Assembly (NCBI GenBank): GCA_005773755.1
Contig: SXHE01000642.1
Location: forward strand, 1-15,920
Direction of reading: 5' to 3'
Length of the DNA stretch: 15,920 nt
Source: Planctomycetia bacterium
GTDB lineage: Bacteria; Planctomycetota; Planctomycetia; Gemmatales; Gemmataceae
Made by a program: the position numbers and the translations under genes. Positions 6,558 through 13,636 of the stretch are shown here, one piece after another. The notes under the pieces were generated by a model. The model worked only from the letters and a program-made list of their open reading frames with translations, had not been told where the DNA came from and made no database searches. The stretch's first letter is position 1, and every line of letters begins with the position of its first letter.

Positions 6558-6953
6558 TCAATCGGTCGCTGCGGGCGCTTCCTCGTGTTGGGAAGCGGAC
6601 CGCGCATCGAGCCAGGCACACACTTCGTCCGTGCAGTCGGCCCCGCCGGTCGCGTTCACCCACACGGCCCACGCGGTCCAGAGCGGCCCCCAGGGGAACC
6701 CCCACGGGCCGAGCAACAGGGCGAGCAGGCTGTACCCCAGTCCGCGCAGATACCGCTGCTGCCAGGAGTGCGTGAGGTGCACGCTCGACTGCTGGCGGAC
6801 GGTAAAGAACAGCAGCGAGAAGCAGAACTCGAACCGGACGCACCGCGCACCGGCCGCGATGCGGGTGCGCAGTTCCTCGTCGAACAACGGGCGCGAGCCG
6901 CGAATCGAGAGTAACTCCGGTGAAGATCGGGGCTTCTGGTCTACGGTTTGCAT
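6558..6953 (-). CDS. Small conserved-looking membrane protein
   Basis: Encodes 131 residues if translation begins at the ATG at 6953 (MQTVDQ). After a polar N-terminus, CVRFEFCFSLLFFTVRQQSS (38-57) and GYSLLALLLGPWGFPWGPLW (83-102) form two hydrophobic stretches, the second with a striking GPWGFPWGP turn. A short Cys-containing acidic segment follows (ADCTDEVCAWLD). The pattern recalls planctomycete proteins with a GWWGFPWGP-type motif of unknown function, but I cannot name a family. The start is uncertain because the frame is open further upstream and only GGAA precedes this ATG. The stop codon at 6558-6560 lies 10 bases before the GTG of the TPR-like gene, so the two are probably co-expressed. 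Confidence 0.75.
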   Translation of the reverse strand: MQTVDQKPRSSPELLSIRGSRPLFDEELRTRIAAGARCVRFEFCFSLLFFTVRQQSSVHLTHSWQQRYLRGLGYSLLALLLGPWGFPWGPLWTAWAVWVNATGGADCTDEVCAWLDARSASQHEEAPAATD

Positions 6954-7010
6954 CGGTTCCGCTTCGTCACACAGAATGACCGGTTCTTCCCAACAGATGC
7001 GACCGCGAAC

Positions 7011-7052
7011 CGGGCACAGTTGCCCGACCCGCGGGCACAAGTCCTGGGCACC
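7011..7052. repeat. GGGCAC repeats and small hairpin before the BON-like gene
   Basis: Just upstream of the ATG at 7054, GGGCAC occurs three times (7012-7017, 7033-7038, 7047-7052). The first copy is part of a 6-bp hairpin CGGGCA-CAGT-TGCCCG (7011-7026), followed by the palindrome CCCGCGGG (7028-7035). This gap separates the divergent membrane-protein and BON-like genes, so regulatory use is conceivable. Chance in GC-rich DNA is not excluded. Confidence 0.3.
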
Positions 7053-7053
7053 A

Positions 7054-7275
7054 ATGAGCACGATCCCGATGTCGCTGAAGGAAGTTGTAACGAAGCGGGT
7101 GTCCGACCGCACCGGGCGGCGGGTGCGAAATCTGGTGGTCGAGGTCGCCGCCGACGGGGTCGGGGTGGTCCTGCGCGGCCGGGCCGCGAGCTTCCACGTC
7201 AAGCAACTGGCCCAGCAGGGTGCGCGCGAAGCCCTGCCCCATGCCCAACTCGAAAACGCGATCGTGGTCGAATGA
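7054..7275 (+). CDS. Small BON-like domain protein
   Basis: Encodes 73 residues (ATG at 7054; a second ATG at 7069 is an alternative start, and neither has a strong Shine-Dalgarno). The order helix (SLKEVVTKRVSDRT), strand (VRNLVVEVAAD), strand (GVVLRGRAAS), helix (FHVKQLAQQGAREALP), strand (LENAIVVE) matches a BON domain. BON domains are often found in periplasmic or membrane-associated proteins. No signal peptide is present. The TGA at 7273-7275 is followed, in the same frame, by 22 further sense codons that encode a hydrophobic segment before a second TGA at 7342-7344; see the separate entry. It is convergent with the aminotransferase gene. Confidence 0.75.
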   Translation: MSTIPMSLKEVVTKRVSDRTGRRVRNLVVEVAADGVGVVLRGRAASFHVKQLAQQGAREALPHAQLENAIVVE

Positions 7276-7344
7276 CCGGCCCGCGGCGAGGCGCTGTTGC
7301 TGGTCATCGCCGTGGGCACCTTCGCGTATCTGACGCTGAGGTGA
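7276..7344 (+). other. In-frame hydrophobic extension after the TGA of the BON-like gene
   Basis: Directly after the stop at 7273-7275 the same frame continues for 22 codons to TGA at 7342-7344. It encodes a polar start (PARGE) followed by a 16-residue hydrophobic run (ALLLVIAVGTFAYLTL) and a final Arg. In this frame 21 of 22 codons end in G or C, against 13 of 18 and 12 of 23 in the other two forward frames, which is the signature of coding sequence in this genome. No ATG or GTG start lies inside it; only a TTG at 7297. Possible explanations are a nonsense mutation that removed a C-terminal membrane anchor, TGA readthrough, or a sequencing error. Confidence 0.45.
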
Positions 7345-7349
7345 ATCGC

Positions 7350-8654
7350 TCACACCTTCGCTGCCACCTTCTTCTTGCTGCCGCTTACCATCGCGACTGC
7401 TTTCCGCAAGCGGCGGATGCCTTCCGTCACTTGCTCCGGCGTTGCGACGCCGAAGCACAGGCGGCACTCGTTGTTCGGCACGCGGCCGGATGCGTCCGCG
7501 ACGTGCCCGCACTCGCCCGGCACATACAGCACGCCGGCTTCGAGCGCCGCGGGCACCAGTGGACCGTTCGCGCCGGTGTCGATGCCGTCGAGCGTCAGCC
7601 ACACGTAGAACCCGCCGTCTGGAACCGCCCAACTCGCGGCCGGGAAGTCGGCGAACTCCGCTTCCAACGCCTTCACCATCACGTCGCGCTTGTGCCGGTA
7701 CACGGCCCGCAGCTCCTCGGCGTGCTTCGCGTACGCGCCACACGCGATCAACCGCGCGGCGATGTGCTGCGACAGGTGCCCGGAGCCGAAGTCGTGACTC
7801 CCCTTCAAGTGCAGCACCGGTTCCATCACGTCGGGCGGCATGATCGCGTAGCCGGTCTTCAGGCCCGGCGCGCACGCCTTCGAGAACGTGCTTGCGTAGA
7901 TCACGAACTCGTTCGTCGGGTCGAACCGCTTCACGCTCGGCAGGTCGGCCCCGCTGTATCGTAGTTCGCGGTAGGCCGCGTCTTCGAGAATCAGAATGCG
8001 GTGGCCGGTACTGAATCGGCGGGCCAGTTCGACCAACTTTTCGCGCCGCGCGACCGACAGCGAGATGCCGGTCGGGTTCTGGAAGTAATCGACGGTGTAG
8101 ATCGCCTTCACGCGCGACAGCTCGCCGGACCGCTTGAGCCGTTCGAGTAGCGCTTCCAGGTCGTCGGTGCGCATGCCGTCGGCGTCCATCGGTACGGCTA
8201 GTACCTTCGCGCCGTGCGACTGAAGCAGGCTGTGGAACACGAAGTAAGACGGGGCTTCCGTGATGACGATGTCGCCCGGATCGAACAGCACTTCGCCGAT
8301 CAGGTACAGGAGTTGTTGCGAGCCGGTGGTAATGCACACGTCCGCGGCGGTGAGGTTCAGGTCGGCGGGCGACACACCGTCGGCGTTGCACACGAGTTGC
8401 AGCACGTGTTCGCACAGCGCGGGCAAGCCCTGTGTGGAGCCGTACTGAAGCGCGGCCTGCCCCGATGACGGGTAGGCGAGGAGTTCCGCGGCGGCGATGC
8501 GCACGTCTTCGACTGGGAGCGAGCCTTCGTCCACCAGCCCGGCCGCGAACGAGACCAGCGACGGGTTTTCGAGTGCCTTCTGGATGTAGTAGCTGATGGG
8601 CGAATCGGCGGTGCGGCGGGACTTGCCCGACCGCGACAGCGGTGCCGGCGGCAT
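7350..8654 (-). CDS. PLP-dependent aminotransferase, class I/II fold type I (2-aminoadipate aminotransferase-like)
   Basis: Encodes 434 residues from ATG at 8654 with GGAG at 8660-8663. Family residues are all visible: a substrate-side GSTQGLPALC motif (72-81), the phosphate region TTGSQQLL (109-116), Asn193 in YFQNPTG, Asp225 and Tyr228 in LEDAAYRELRY, the Schiff-base Lys259 in STFSKACAPGLKTGY, and a carboxylate-binding Arg398 in NNECRLCFG. The SPISYYIQKALENPSLVSFA N-terminus resembles the LysN/MocR-type branch, but there is no GntR DNA-binding domain, so it is an enzyme rather than a regulator. It transfers amino groups between an amino acid and a 2-oxoacid in the cytoplasm; the exact substrate is open. 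It lies 36 bases downstream of the aldolase gene and is probably co-transcribed with it. The C-terminus is lysine-rich (GSKKKVAAKV). Confidence 0.93.
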   Translation of the reverse strand: MPPAPLSRSGKSRRTADSPISYYIQKALENPSLVSFAAGLVDEGSLPVEDVRIAAAELLAYPSSGQAALQYGSTQGLPALCEHVLQLVCNADGVSPADLNLTAADVCITTGSQQLLYLIGEVLFDPGDIVITEAPSYFVFHSLLQSHGAKVLAVPMDADGMRTDDLEALLERLKRSGELSRVKAIYTVDYFQNPTGISLSVARREKLVELARRFSTGHRILILEDAAYRELRYSGADLPSVKRFDPTNEFVIYASTFSKACAPGLKTGYAIMPPDVMEPVLHLKGSHDFGSGHLSQHIAARLIACGAYAKHAEELRAVYRHKRDVMVKALEAEFADFPAASWAVPDGGFYVWLTLDGIDTGANGPLVPAALEAGVLYVPGECGHVADASGRVPNNECRLCFGVATPEQVTEGIRRLRKAVAMVSGSKKKVAAKV

Positions 8655-8690
8655 ATGCGCTCCACTCCAAAGAATTCACGGTACTCGTCT

Positions 8691-9485
8691 TCAATACTTC
8701 GCGAGGTCGCCGCCCTTGCCCAGGCCCAACCCGTCCACGACCTGCTTCGCGCCTTCGCTCATGAACTTCAGCTCGCTGGTCACCGCGATGAACGGCCAGC
8801 CGTCCGCGATCCGCGACTTCGCGTCCTCGATGCTGAACGTGTGGATGCCCGCGGGCACGCCGATCCGCTTCGAGGCGGCCAGGATGTCGGCGAGCGCCTG
8901 CTTGAACACGTCCGGTGCGGGCGGTTTGCCGTCGGCGCTGCGCATACTGGCCATCAGGTCGTTGGGGCCGACGAACACCGCGTCCACGCCCGGCACCGAG
9001 AACACCTGCTCGAAGTTCCGCACCGCGTCGATGTGCTCGCACTGGAGCACGATCAGCAGTTCGTCGTTCACCTTCGCGTCGTAGTCGGCGGGGGTTGCGT
9101 CGAAGTTCAGCGCGTGGACGCTGCCGCCGACGCTGCGGGTGCCGCGCGGCGGGTACAGGCACGCGCTCACCGCGGCCTCAGCTTCTTCGCGCGTGTTCAC
9201 CATCGGCACGACGATGCCGAACCCGCCGTTGTCGAGGACGCGCTTGATGTGGTCGTGCCGGTTCGACGGCACGCGCACGAGCGGCACGCACCCGGCGTCC
9301 GCGATGCTCGCGATCATGTGCGTCGTCGTCTCGACGTTCACCAGCGAGTGCTCGACATCGACGGTGAGCCAGTCGAACCCGACACGGGCGAGGAACCGCG
9401 CCGCGGTGATGCTGCCGAGCGACAGCCATGTGCCGACGCTGGGCTTACCGGACTTCAGAAGCTGCTTGACGGGGTTGGTGCGCAT
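8691..9485 (-). CDS. HpcH/HpaI-family class II aldolase
   Basis: Encodes 264 residues from ATG at 9485 (MRTNPVKQLLKSGKPSVGTW); upstream GGAA is the only weak ribosome-binding hint. It matches the HpcH/HpaI TIM-barrel aldolase/citrate lyase family over its full length. Active residues align one position off those known for E. coli HpaI: His46 in VDVEHSLVN, Arg71 in PLVRVP, the divalent-metal ligands Glu150 (LQCEH) and Asp176 (FVGPNDL), and the YPPRGTRSVGG loop (111-121). Such enzymes cleave or form 4-hydroxy-2-oxo acids, releasing pyruvate or a related 2-oxo acid. Length is normal. The downstream aminotransferase could convert the 2-oxo acid product to an amino acid or supply the substrate; this link is inference. 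Confidence 0.92.
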   Translation of the reverse strand: MRTNPVKQLLKSGKPSVGTWLSLGSITAARFLARVGFDWLTVDVEHSLVNVETTTHMIASIADAGCVPLVRVPSNRHDHIKRVLDNGGFGIVVPMVNTREEAEAAVSACLYPPRGTRSVGGSVHALNFDATPADYDAKVNDELLIVLQCEHIDAVRNFEQVFSVPGVDAVFVGPNDLMASMRSADGKPPAPDVFKQALADILAASKRIGVPAGIHTFSIEDAKSRIADGWPFIAVTSELKFMSEGAKQVVDGLGLGKGGDLAKY

Positions 9486-9579
9486 GGGCAGGGGTTCCGT
9501 GTCAGTGGTAGGGGCATCGTAGCGGATCGCGGCGCGTGCGCCCACTTGTGCGATTCAAGTCAGAAGCGACGGGCGGCCG

Positions 9580-10578
9580 ATGGAGAAGACGAACAGGGAC
9601 GTTTCGCCCACGGTACTCGCGATGAAGTGGCTCGACGGGATTCGGCGGCGGGTCACGCGGCGCGCAACGGTCGCGGCGCTGGGCGCGTCCGGCGTGCTGG
9701 GCTGCAAACGGTTGCGCTCGGCGGGAGTCGCGCTCGGCCGGTTCGCCCGGCTCGCGCTTCGCGACCGGCTGGTCCGCAACCTTCGAGCGGCGGGCGTCGA
9801 TTCGTCGGATGCCACCGTCGGCGCGTACTTCCGCCGGTTCGGGCTGTGGGCCGGGCACAGCTTGGGCGCGTTCAGCGCCGGAATCGACACCTGCCTGGCA
9901 CCCACCCAGATCGAACTCGATCCCGTCACCATCCACCACATCGACGACGCGGTCGCACGCGGCAACGGTGTGGTGCTCGCCACGCCGCACCTCTTCTGCC
10001 ACGAACTCGCCGCGGCGTTACTCCACCGCCGGCACCCGGTCACGGCCCTTGTGCGCGAGAGCAAAGACCAGGGATGGGGCGCGATCAAGCACCGGTGGTA
10101 CGGCACGGCTCTGGGTCTGAACACCGTCGCGCGCCCCCGTAAGGGATCGGTCGCGGGCGACATGGCCGCGATGCTCCGCGTCTTGCGCGGCGGGGGTGTG
10201 CTCGGCATCACCCCGGACGTTCTCACGGCCCGCGGGTCCGGGCTTCCCGTTCAGATATTCGGCCGCACGGTCTCGCTCTCCCCCGGCATGGTGCTTCTGG
10301 GGATGCGCTCGGGAGCGGCGGTCATCACGGGCCGCTCCCACTGGATCGCGGACCCGTCGTGCCCCGGCCGCGAGCGGGTCCGGATGTCGTTCTCCGAACC
10401 GATGGACCTGCCCGAGAGCGGCGACCGCGAAACGATCCTCCGCGCGGGATTACAGCGGTGGTGTTCGGCATTCGAAGCGGAGTTGCACCGGTCCCCGGCC
10501 GACTGGCTCTTCTGGCTCGATAAGGCGTGGACAAAGGTGTTGCGCGAACCGGTAACAGCGTCGAGGCGCGCGGCATGA
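9580..10578 (+). CDS. LpxL/HtrB-like acyltransferase (LABLAT superfamily)
   Basis: Encodes 332 residues. The HxxxxE motif of lysophospholipid/lipid A acyltransferases is His137-Leu-Phe-Cys-His-Glu142 in ATPHLFCHELAAALLH, preceded by the typical ARGNGVVLATPH strand. The downstream GGGVLGITPDVLTARGSGLP and VSLSPGMVLLGMRSGAAVIT segments match the second half of the fold. The C-terminal WLFWLDKAWTKV resembles the WxxxxR/K ending of LpxL proteins. It would transfer a fatty acyl chain to a lipid, possibly lipid A or another outer-layer lipid, at the inner membrane. Only a weakly hydrophobic N-terminal stretch (30-60) is present. The start ATG 9580 lacks a good Shine-Dalgarno; ATG 9622 is an alternative. 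Its TGA overlaps the ATG of the CPBP gene (ATGA), so the two are translationally coupled. Confidence 0.85.
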   Translation: MEKTNRDVSPTVLAMKWLDGIRRRVTRRATVAALGASGVLGCKRLRSAGVALGRFARLALRDRLVRNLRAAGVDSSDATVGAYFRRFGLWAGHSLGAFSAGIDTCLAPTQIELDPVTIHHIDDAVARGNGVVLATPHLFCHELAAALLHRRHPVTALVRESKDQGWGAIKHRWYGTALGLNTVARPRKGSVAGDMAAMLRVLRGGGVLGITPDVLTARGSGLPVQIFGRTVSLSPGMVLLGMRSGAAVITGRSHWIADPSCPGRERVRMSFSEPMDLPESGDRETILRAGLQRWCSAFEAELHRSPADWLFWLDKAWTKVLREPVTASRRAA

Positions 10579-11402
10579 ACCTGGTAACACTTCTCGCGAT
10601 CGCGACCGGCGGGATCGTGCTCCTGTGGGCGGCTCAAACCGTGCTGTTGGTAACGGCCAAAGAGCCGTGGCGGGTTTGGCCGCTCCGACATCGATCCGAA
10701 AAGCCGCTCGTGCGGTGGGGTATGAAATTCGCTCTTCAGGGTGTGCTCCTCGGTTTGCTTTTCGGCTACCCGGCGCTACTCGGCGAACACCCGGTCGACT
10801 ACCACACGGCGCGGTTGCACCCGGCCAACTGGACCGTGTTCGCGGTGGTCCTCGTCACCGCGTTCCTCACGCTCTGCCCGATGCTGATTCTGAACGTGAT
10901 GGTCGGGTGGGTACGGATCACCGCCCACCACAGCACCGCGAAATCGGTGAAGAAGATGGCGCGGTGCTTGCTCACGTCGGTGCCGCTGGCGTTCGTGGAA
11001 GAGGCGGTGTTTCGCGGCGTGGTGCTGGACGCGTTCCTGCACGCGATGCCCGGCGCGACGGGGACGGCAACGGCGGTCGTGCTGAGTGCCGCGATCTTCG
11101 CTTCCGTCCACTTCTTCCGGCCTCAGAAGCGGCTCCTGTTGCCGGCGCTCGGGCTGTTCGGTTTGGGCGTGATCCTGGGCGCGGCCTACGTCCTTGGGGG
11201 CCGGTCGTACTGGCTGCCGGTCGCGATCCACGCGGGCGGGGTGGCGTTCATCCAGGTGCTGCGGCCGTTCGTCCAGTACAAGGGGCCGCCGTGGCTGGTC
11301 GGCTACTCGTCGTATCCGATCTGCGGCGTGCTGGGCGTGACGAGTATGGCCCTGTACGTCGTCGGCATCGCCTACGCGATCAACACCGGACTGCTCGCCT
11401 GA
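10575..11402 (+). CDS. CPBP-family intramembrane glutamic metalloprotease
   Basis: Encodes 275 residues with about seven or eight hydrophobic spans (near 4-27, 50-68, 86-110, 133-146, 164-181, 187-207, 211-230, 249-272). The CPBP (CAAX protease and bacteriocin-processing, 'Abi') motifs are present: EExxxR as Glu142-Glu143-AVF-Arg147, FxxxH as FASVH ending at His179, and a third motif His in VAIHAGG (His219). These residues bind metal and water in Rce1-type proteases, so the site appears intact. The ATG at 10575 overlaps the TGA of the acyltransferase gene. Substrates of bacterial members are mostly unknown; processing of membrane or secreted peptides is inference. It is followed by a small convergent hairpin. 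Confidence 0.9.
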   Translation: MNLVTLLAIATGGIVLLWAAQTVLLVTAKEPWRVWPLRHRSEKPLVRWGMKFALQGVLLGLLFGYPALLGEHPVDYHTARLHPANWTVFAVVLVTAFLTLCPMLILNVMVGWVRITAHHSTAKSVKKMARCLLTSVPLAFVEEAVFRGVVLDAFLHAMPGATGTATAVVLSAAIFASVHFFRPQKRLLLPALGLFGLGVILGAAYVLGGRSYWLPVAIHAGGVAFIQVLRPFVQYKGPPWLVGYSSYPICGVLGVTSMALYVVGIAYAINTGLLA

Positions 11403-11407
11403 CGTGT

Positions 11408-11427
11408 CGCCGCGGGTGCGCGCGGCG
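11408..11427. terminator. Small hairpin between convergent CPBP and DUF1570 genes
   Basis: A 7-bp stem (CGCCGCG at 11408-11414 with CGCGGCG at 11421-11427) closes a 6-base loop, five bases after the CPBP stop and 17 bases before the DUF1570 stop. No U tract is present. Termination is inferred from position between convergent genes. Confidence 0.4.
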
Positions 11428-11444
11428 CTCGGTCGATCCCGGCA

Positions 11445-12815
11445 TCACTTCAGGCGCGTCAGGTATTCGTGCCAGTCCTTCTCGAAGGCCGGTAGCTCTT
11501 TGCCCACGAGCGCCGCGAACGACTTCTTCGGGTCGCCGCCGCCGTTGACCGCGATCAGGTATTTGCGGAACGCCTCCGTGCCGATCAGCCGGCGGTCGAA
11601 GGTCAGGTAGTGGGCCAGCGCCCAACTGGACAGGTACGCACGGTCGGACGCGGCCTTCTGGTCGGCGTGCATCGCCAGGAACGTGTCGCGCCCGGTGACG
11701 AGCAGGTCGCCCAGCGGCACCAGCGGCCCGCCTTTGCCCTTGAGCCAGTCCTTCGCGCGCTGGAGCCGCTCCTTGTCGGGGTGGTCGGCGCGCAGCTCGC
11801 CCGCTTCGACGATGGCGGTCTCGAAGGCCTGGGCCAGCCCCTCGTTGAGCCAGCGCGGGAGTTCGCCGGTGCCCTCGCCGGCGCGCACCGCGTCCGGTTT
11901 CAGCGGCGGGTACACGAACGTCGCGGCGTAGGCGTGGAACGCCTCGTGGTACAACAGCGCGAACAGCCGCACGGTCGCTTCGGTGAACTTCGCCCCGTTG
12001 TTCACCTCGGCCCGGAACACGCGGGCCCGCTCGGTCGCCACGGTGCGCAGGTAGCGCTCCAGTTCCTCGCCCTTGTACAGCTTTTTCAGCCCTTCGGCGT
12101 AGCGATACAGGCTCTCGATTTGCTGGCCGTTGTGCAGCCGCGCGGACTGCAACTCGGTGCCCAGCCGCGTCAGCTCGCTGCCGCACAGAATCTGGTTGTT
12201 GGTCGCGTCGTACACCGCCGGGTTGAGCAGCTTGTCGCGCCCCAGCGGACCGAGCAGGGTGCGGTATTCGGCGTCGTCGGTCGCGAGCATCAGCACCGTT
12301 TGGCGACCGGTCTTTACGGTCGGCGGCAGGAACCGCGCGAACGCGGTGTAGACCTGTTCGAGCCGCGCCGCCGAGCGCCGGGTCAGCTCCTCGGACCCGG
12401 TGCAGAGTAGCACGAAGTGGTCGGATTCGTACCGCCGCGCGCCGCGCGGCTTGCCGGGCCAGTCGGCCGCGACCAGTTCCAGCGACTCCATCCGCTTGCG
12501 CTCGCCCTCGCCGCTGGGGTCGAGGTCCGCGAGCTTCGCCTTGAGCGCTTCGCGGTCCTTGTCGGACAGCTTCTTCATGCCTGCGATCTCGTTCTTGCCG
12601 AAGAAGCTGGTGAGCGTGACCGTGGGCCGACCGGTGTAGCGGTACACGGACCGGAACTCGATGCCGTCCGGCCCCTCGGTCAGCAACAGCCCCTGGAACT
12701 TGGCCCCGTTCTTGAGGGTCAGCTCGTCGAGCGGCCAGTTCGATTGCCCCGCCGGTTGCGCGCCGGCCGCGCCCACGATCAGCGCGCAGAACACAGTTGC
12801 GAAGGTGCGGCGCAT
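11445..12815 (-). CDS. Secreted DUF1570 protein with HExxH metalloprotease motif
   Basis: Encodes 456 residues from ATG at 12815. The N-terminus MRRTFATVFCALIVGAAGAQ is a signal peptide. After a short beta-rich region (30-70) and a charged linker, a DUF1570-type domain spans about 128-455. It contains His290-Glu291-xx-His294 (LLYHEAFHAYAATF) and, about 30 residues later, PRWLNEGLAQAFE with Glu325, the arrangement of gluzincin zinc metallopeptidases. DUF1570 proteins are common in planctomycetes and typically exported; peptidase activity is inferred from the motif and not proven for the family as far as I know. The C-terminal region (SSWALAHYLTFD and onward) is typical of the same family. Only GGAAC precedes the start. 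The gene is convergent with CPBP and divergent from ubiX across a 165-base gap with REP-like hairpins. Confidence 0.88.
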   Translation of the reverse strand: MRRTFATVFCALIVGAAGAQPAGQSNWPLDELTLKNGAKFQGLLLTEGPDGIEFRSVYRYTGRPTVTLTSFFGKNEIAGMKKLSDKDREALKAKLADLDPSGEGERKRMESLELVAADWPGKPRGARRYESDHFVLLCTGSEELTRRSAARLEQVYTAFARFLPPTVKTGRQTVLMLATDDAEYRTLLGPLGRDKLLNPAVYDATNNQILCGSELTRLGTELQSARLHNGQQIESLYRYAEGLKKLYKGEELERYLRTVATERARVFRAEVNNGAKFTEATVRLFALLYHEAFHAYAATFVYPPLKPDAVRAGEGTGELPRWLNEGLAQAFETAIVEAGELRADHPDKERLQRAKDWLKGKGGPLVPLGDLLVTGRDTFLAMHADQKAASDRAYLSSWALAHYLTFDRRLIGTEAFRKYLIAVNGGGDPKKSFAALVGKELPAFEKDWHEYLTRLK

Positions 12816-12889
12816 GGCGGTTCCGTGTAAGGAAGCTGGCGCGCGTCACGCGCCCGGCGTAGCTACAGGATACTCGATCTGTGGCTTTA

Positions 12890-12951
12890 CCCCGAAGGGG
12901 TTGTATCCAATAGCCCAGGGTCAGCACGCGCTTCGCGTGCGCCACCCTGGG
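12890..12951. repeat. REP-like double hairpin, candidate dispersed intergenic repeat
   Basis: Two hairpins lie in tandem in the 165-base gap between the DUF1570 and ubiX starts. The first is CCCC-GAA-GGGG (12890-12900). The second has outer arms CCCAGGGT (12914-12921) and ACCCTGGG (12944-12951) and an inner perfect stem GCACGCG-CTT-CGCGTGC (12924-12940), with a short asymmetric internal loop. CCCAGGGT...ACCCTGGG elements like this recur in planctomycete intergenic DNA to my recollection, so this is probably one copy of a dispersed palindromic repeat. Copy number cannot be seen from a single window. The rest of the gap holds nothing I recognise. Confidence 0.6.
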
Positions 12952-12980
12952 TGGCCCACGCGGACAATGGAACCCGTTCG

Positions 12981-13616
12981 ATGGCCCAAACCGATCTGGT
13001 CGTTGCGTTCACCGGCGCGAGCGGCTCGCCTTACGGCGTGCGGCTCGTCGAGGTGCTGTTGCGCGCCGGGCGCACCGTTCACCTGACGGTCAGCCCGGCG
13101 GCGGTGGAGGTGCTGGAGGCCGAAGCCGGGCGCACGGTCGTGCTCGCCGCGACCGAGTTCGATCCGGCCGCGCTGCTCGGCCCGGCCGCGACCGGCCTCG
13201 ACCTGTCGCGCCTGCGCTACCACCACTTCCGCGACTTCCGCGCCGGCATCGCCAGCGGGTCGTTCCTCACCGGCGGCATGGCGATCTGCCCGTGCAGCAT
13301 GGGCACGCTGGCGGCGCTGGCGCACGGCGTGTCGGAGAACCTGATTCACCGCGCCGCCGACGTTCACCTGAAGGAGCGGCGGAAGTTGGTGCTGGTGCCG
13401 CGCGAAACCCCGCTCGGACTGATCGGCCTGCGGAACATGGTCGCTGTGACGGAGGCCGGGGCCGTGGTGCTGCCGGCGATGCCGGCGTTCTACACCCACC
13501 CGCGCGCGATCGCCGACATGGTGGATTTCGTCGTGGCTCGCGTGTGCGACCAGTTCGGCGTCGCGCACAACCTGTCGCCCCGTTGGAGCGAGGATTCCGC
13601 CCCGACCGGCGATTGA
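12981..13616 (+). CDS. ubiX: Flavin prenyltransferase UbiX
   Basis: Encodes 211 residues and matches UbiX/Pad1 flavin prenyltransferases throughout: the FMN loop FTGASGSPYGVRL (10-22), PCSMGTLAALAHG (104-116), NLIHRAADVHLKERR (120-134) with the conserved Lys131, VLVPRETPL (137-145) and PAMPAFYTHP (165-174) with Tyr171. UbiX attaches a dimethylallyl group to reduced FMN, making prenyl-FMN, the cofactor of UbiD-type decarboxylases in ubiquinone/menaquinone or aromatic-acid metabolism. No ubiD is present in the window, so the partner must be elsewhere. ATG 12981 is preferred; an in-frame GTG at 12951 lies inside a REP-like palindrome and would add ten unlikely residues. Size is normal. Confidence 0.93.
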   Translation: MAQTDLVVAFTGASGSPYGVRLVEVLLRAGRTVHLTVSPAAVEVLEAEAGRTVVLAATEFDPAALLGPAATGLDLSRLRYHHFRDFRAGIASGSFLTGGMAICPCSMGTLAALAHGVSENLIHRAADVHLKERRKLVLVPRETPLGLIGLRNMVAVTEAGAVVLPAMPAFYTHPRAIADMVDFVVARVCDQFGVAHNLSPRWSEDSAPTGD

Positions 13617-13636
13617 ACCCATTGCCGAATCGCGAG

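Noticed and set aside
6967..9162. A 731-codon open frame on the - strand across the aminotransferase and aldolase
   Set aside because: It is out of frame with both recognisable enzymes and extremely Arg-rich, as expected for an alternate frame in high-GC coding DNA.
9544..9560. Inverted repeat ACTTG-N7-CAAGT between aldolase and acyltransferase as an operator
   Set aside because: Five-base arms and no promoter elements nearby; too weak to call as a site.
8655..10142. A 495-codon open frame on the + strand opposite the aldolase and into the acyltransferase
   Set aside because: It is antisense to the aldolase and then out of frame with the acyltransferase, with no recognisable domain.
11380..12945. 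A 521-codon open frame on the - strand overlapping the DUF1570 gene
   Set aside because: The DUF1570 frame has a signal peptide, HExxH and a WLNEGLA motif. The overlapping frame is low-complexity Arg/Ala/Gly.
12951..12980. Upstream GTG start for ubiX
   Set aside because: It would place the start inside the REP-like palindrome and add ten residues not typical of UbiX; ATG 12981 puts the FMN-binding strand at the usual distance from the N-terminus.
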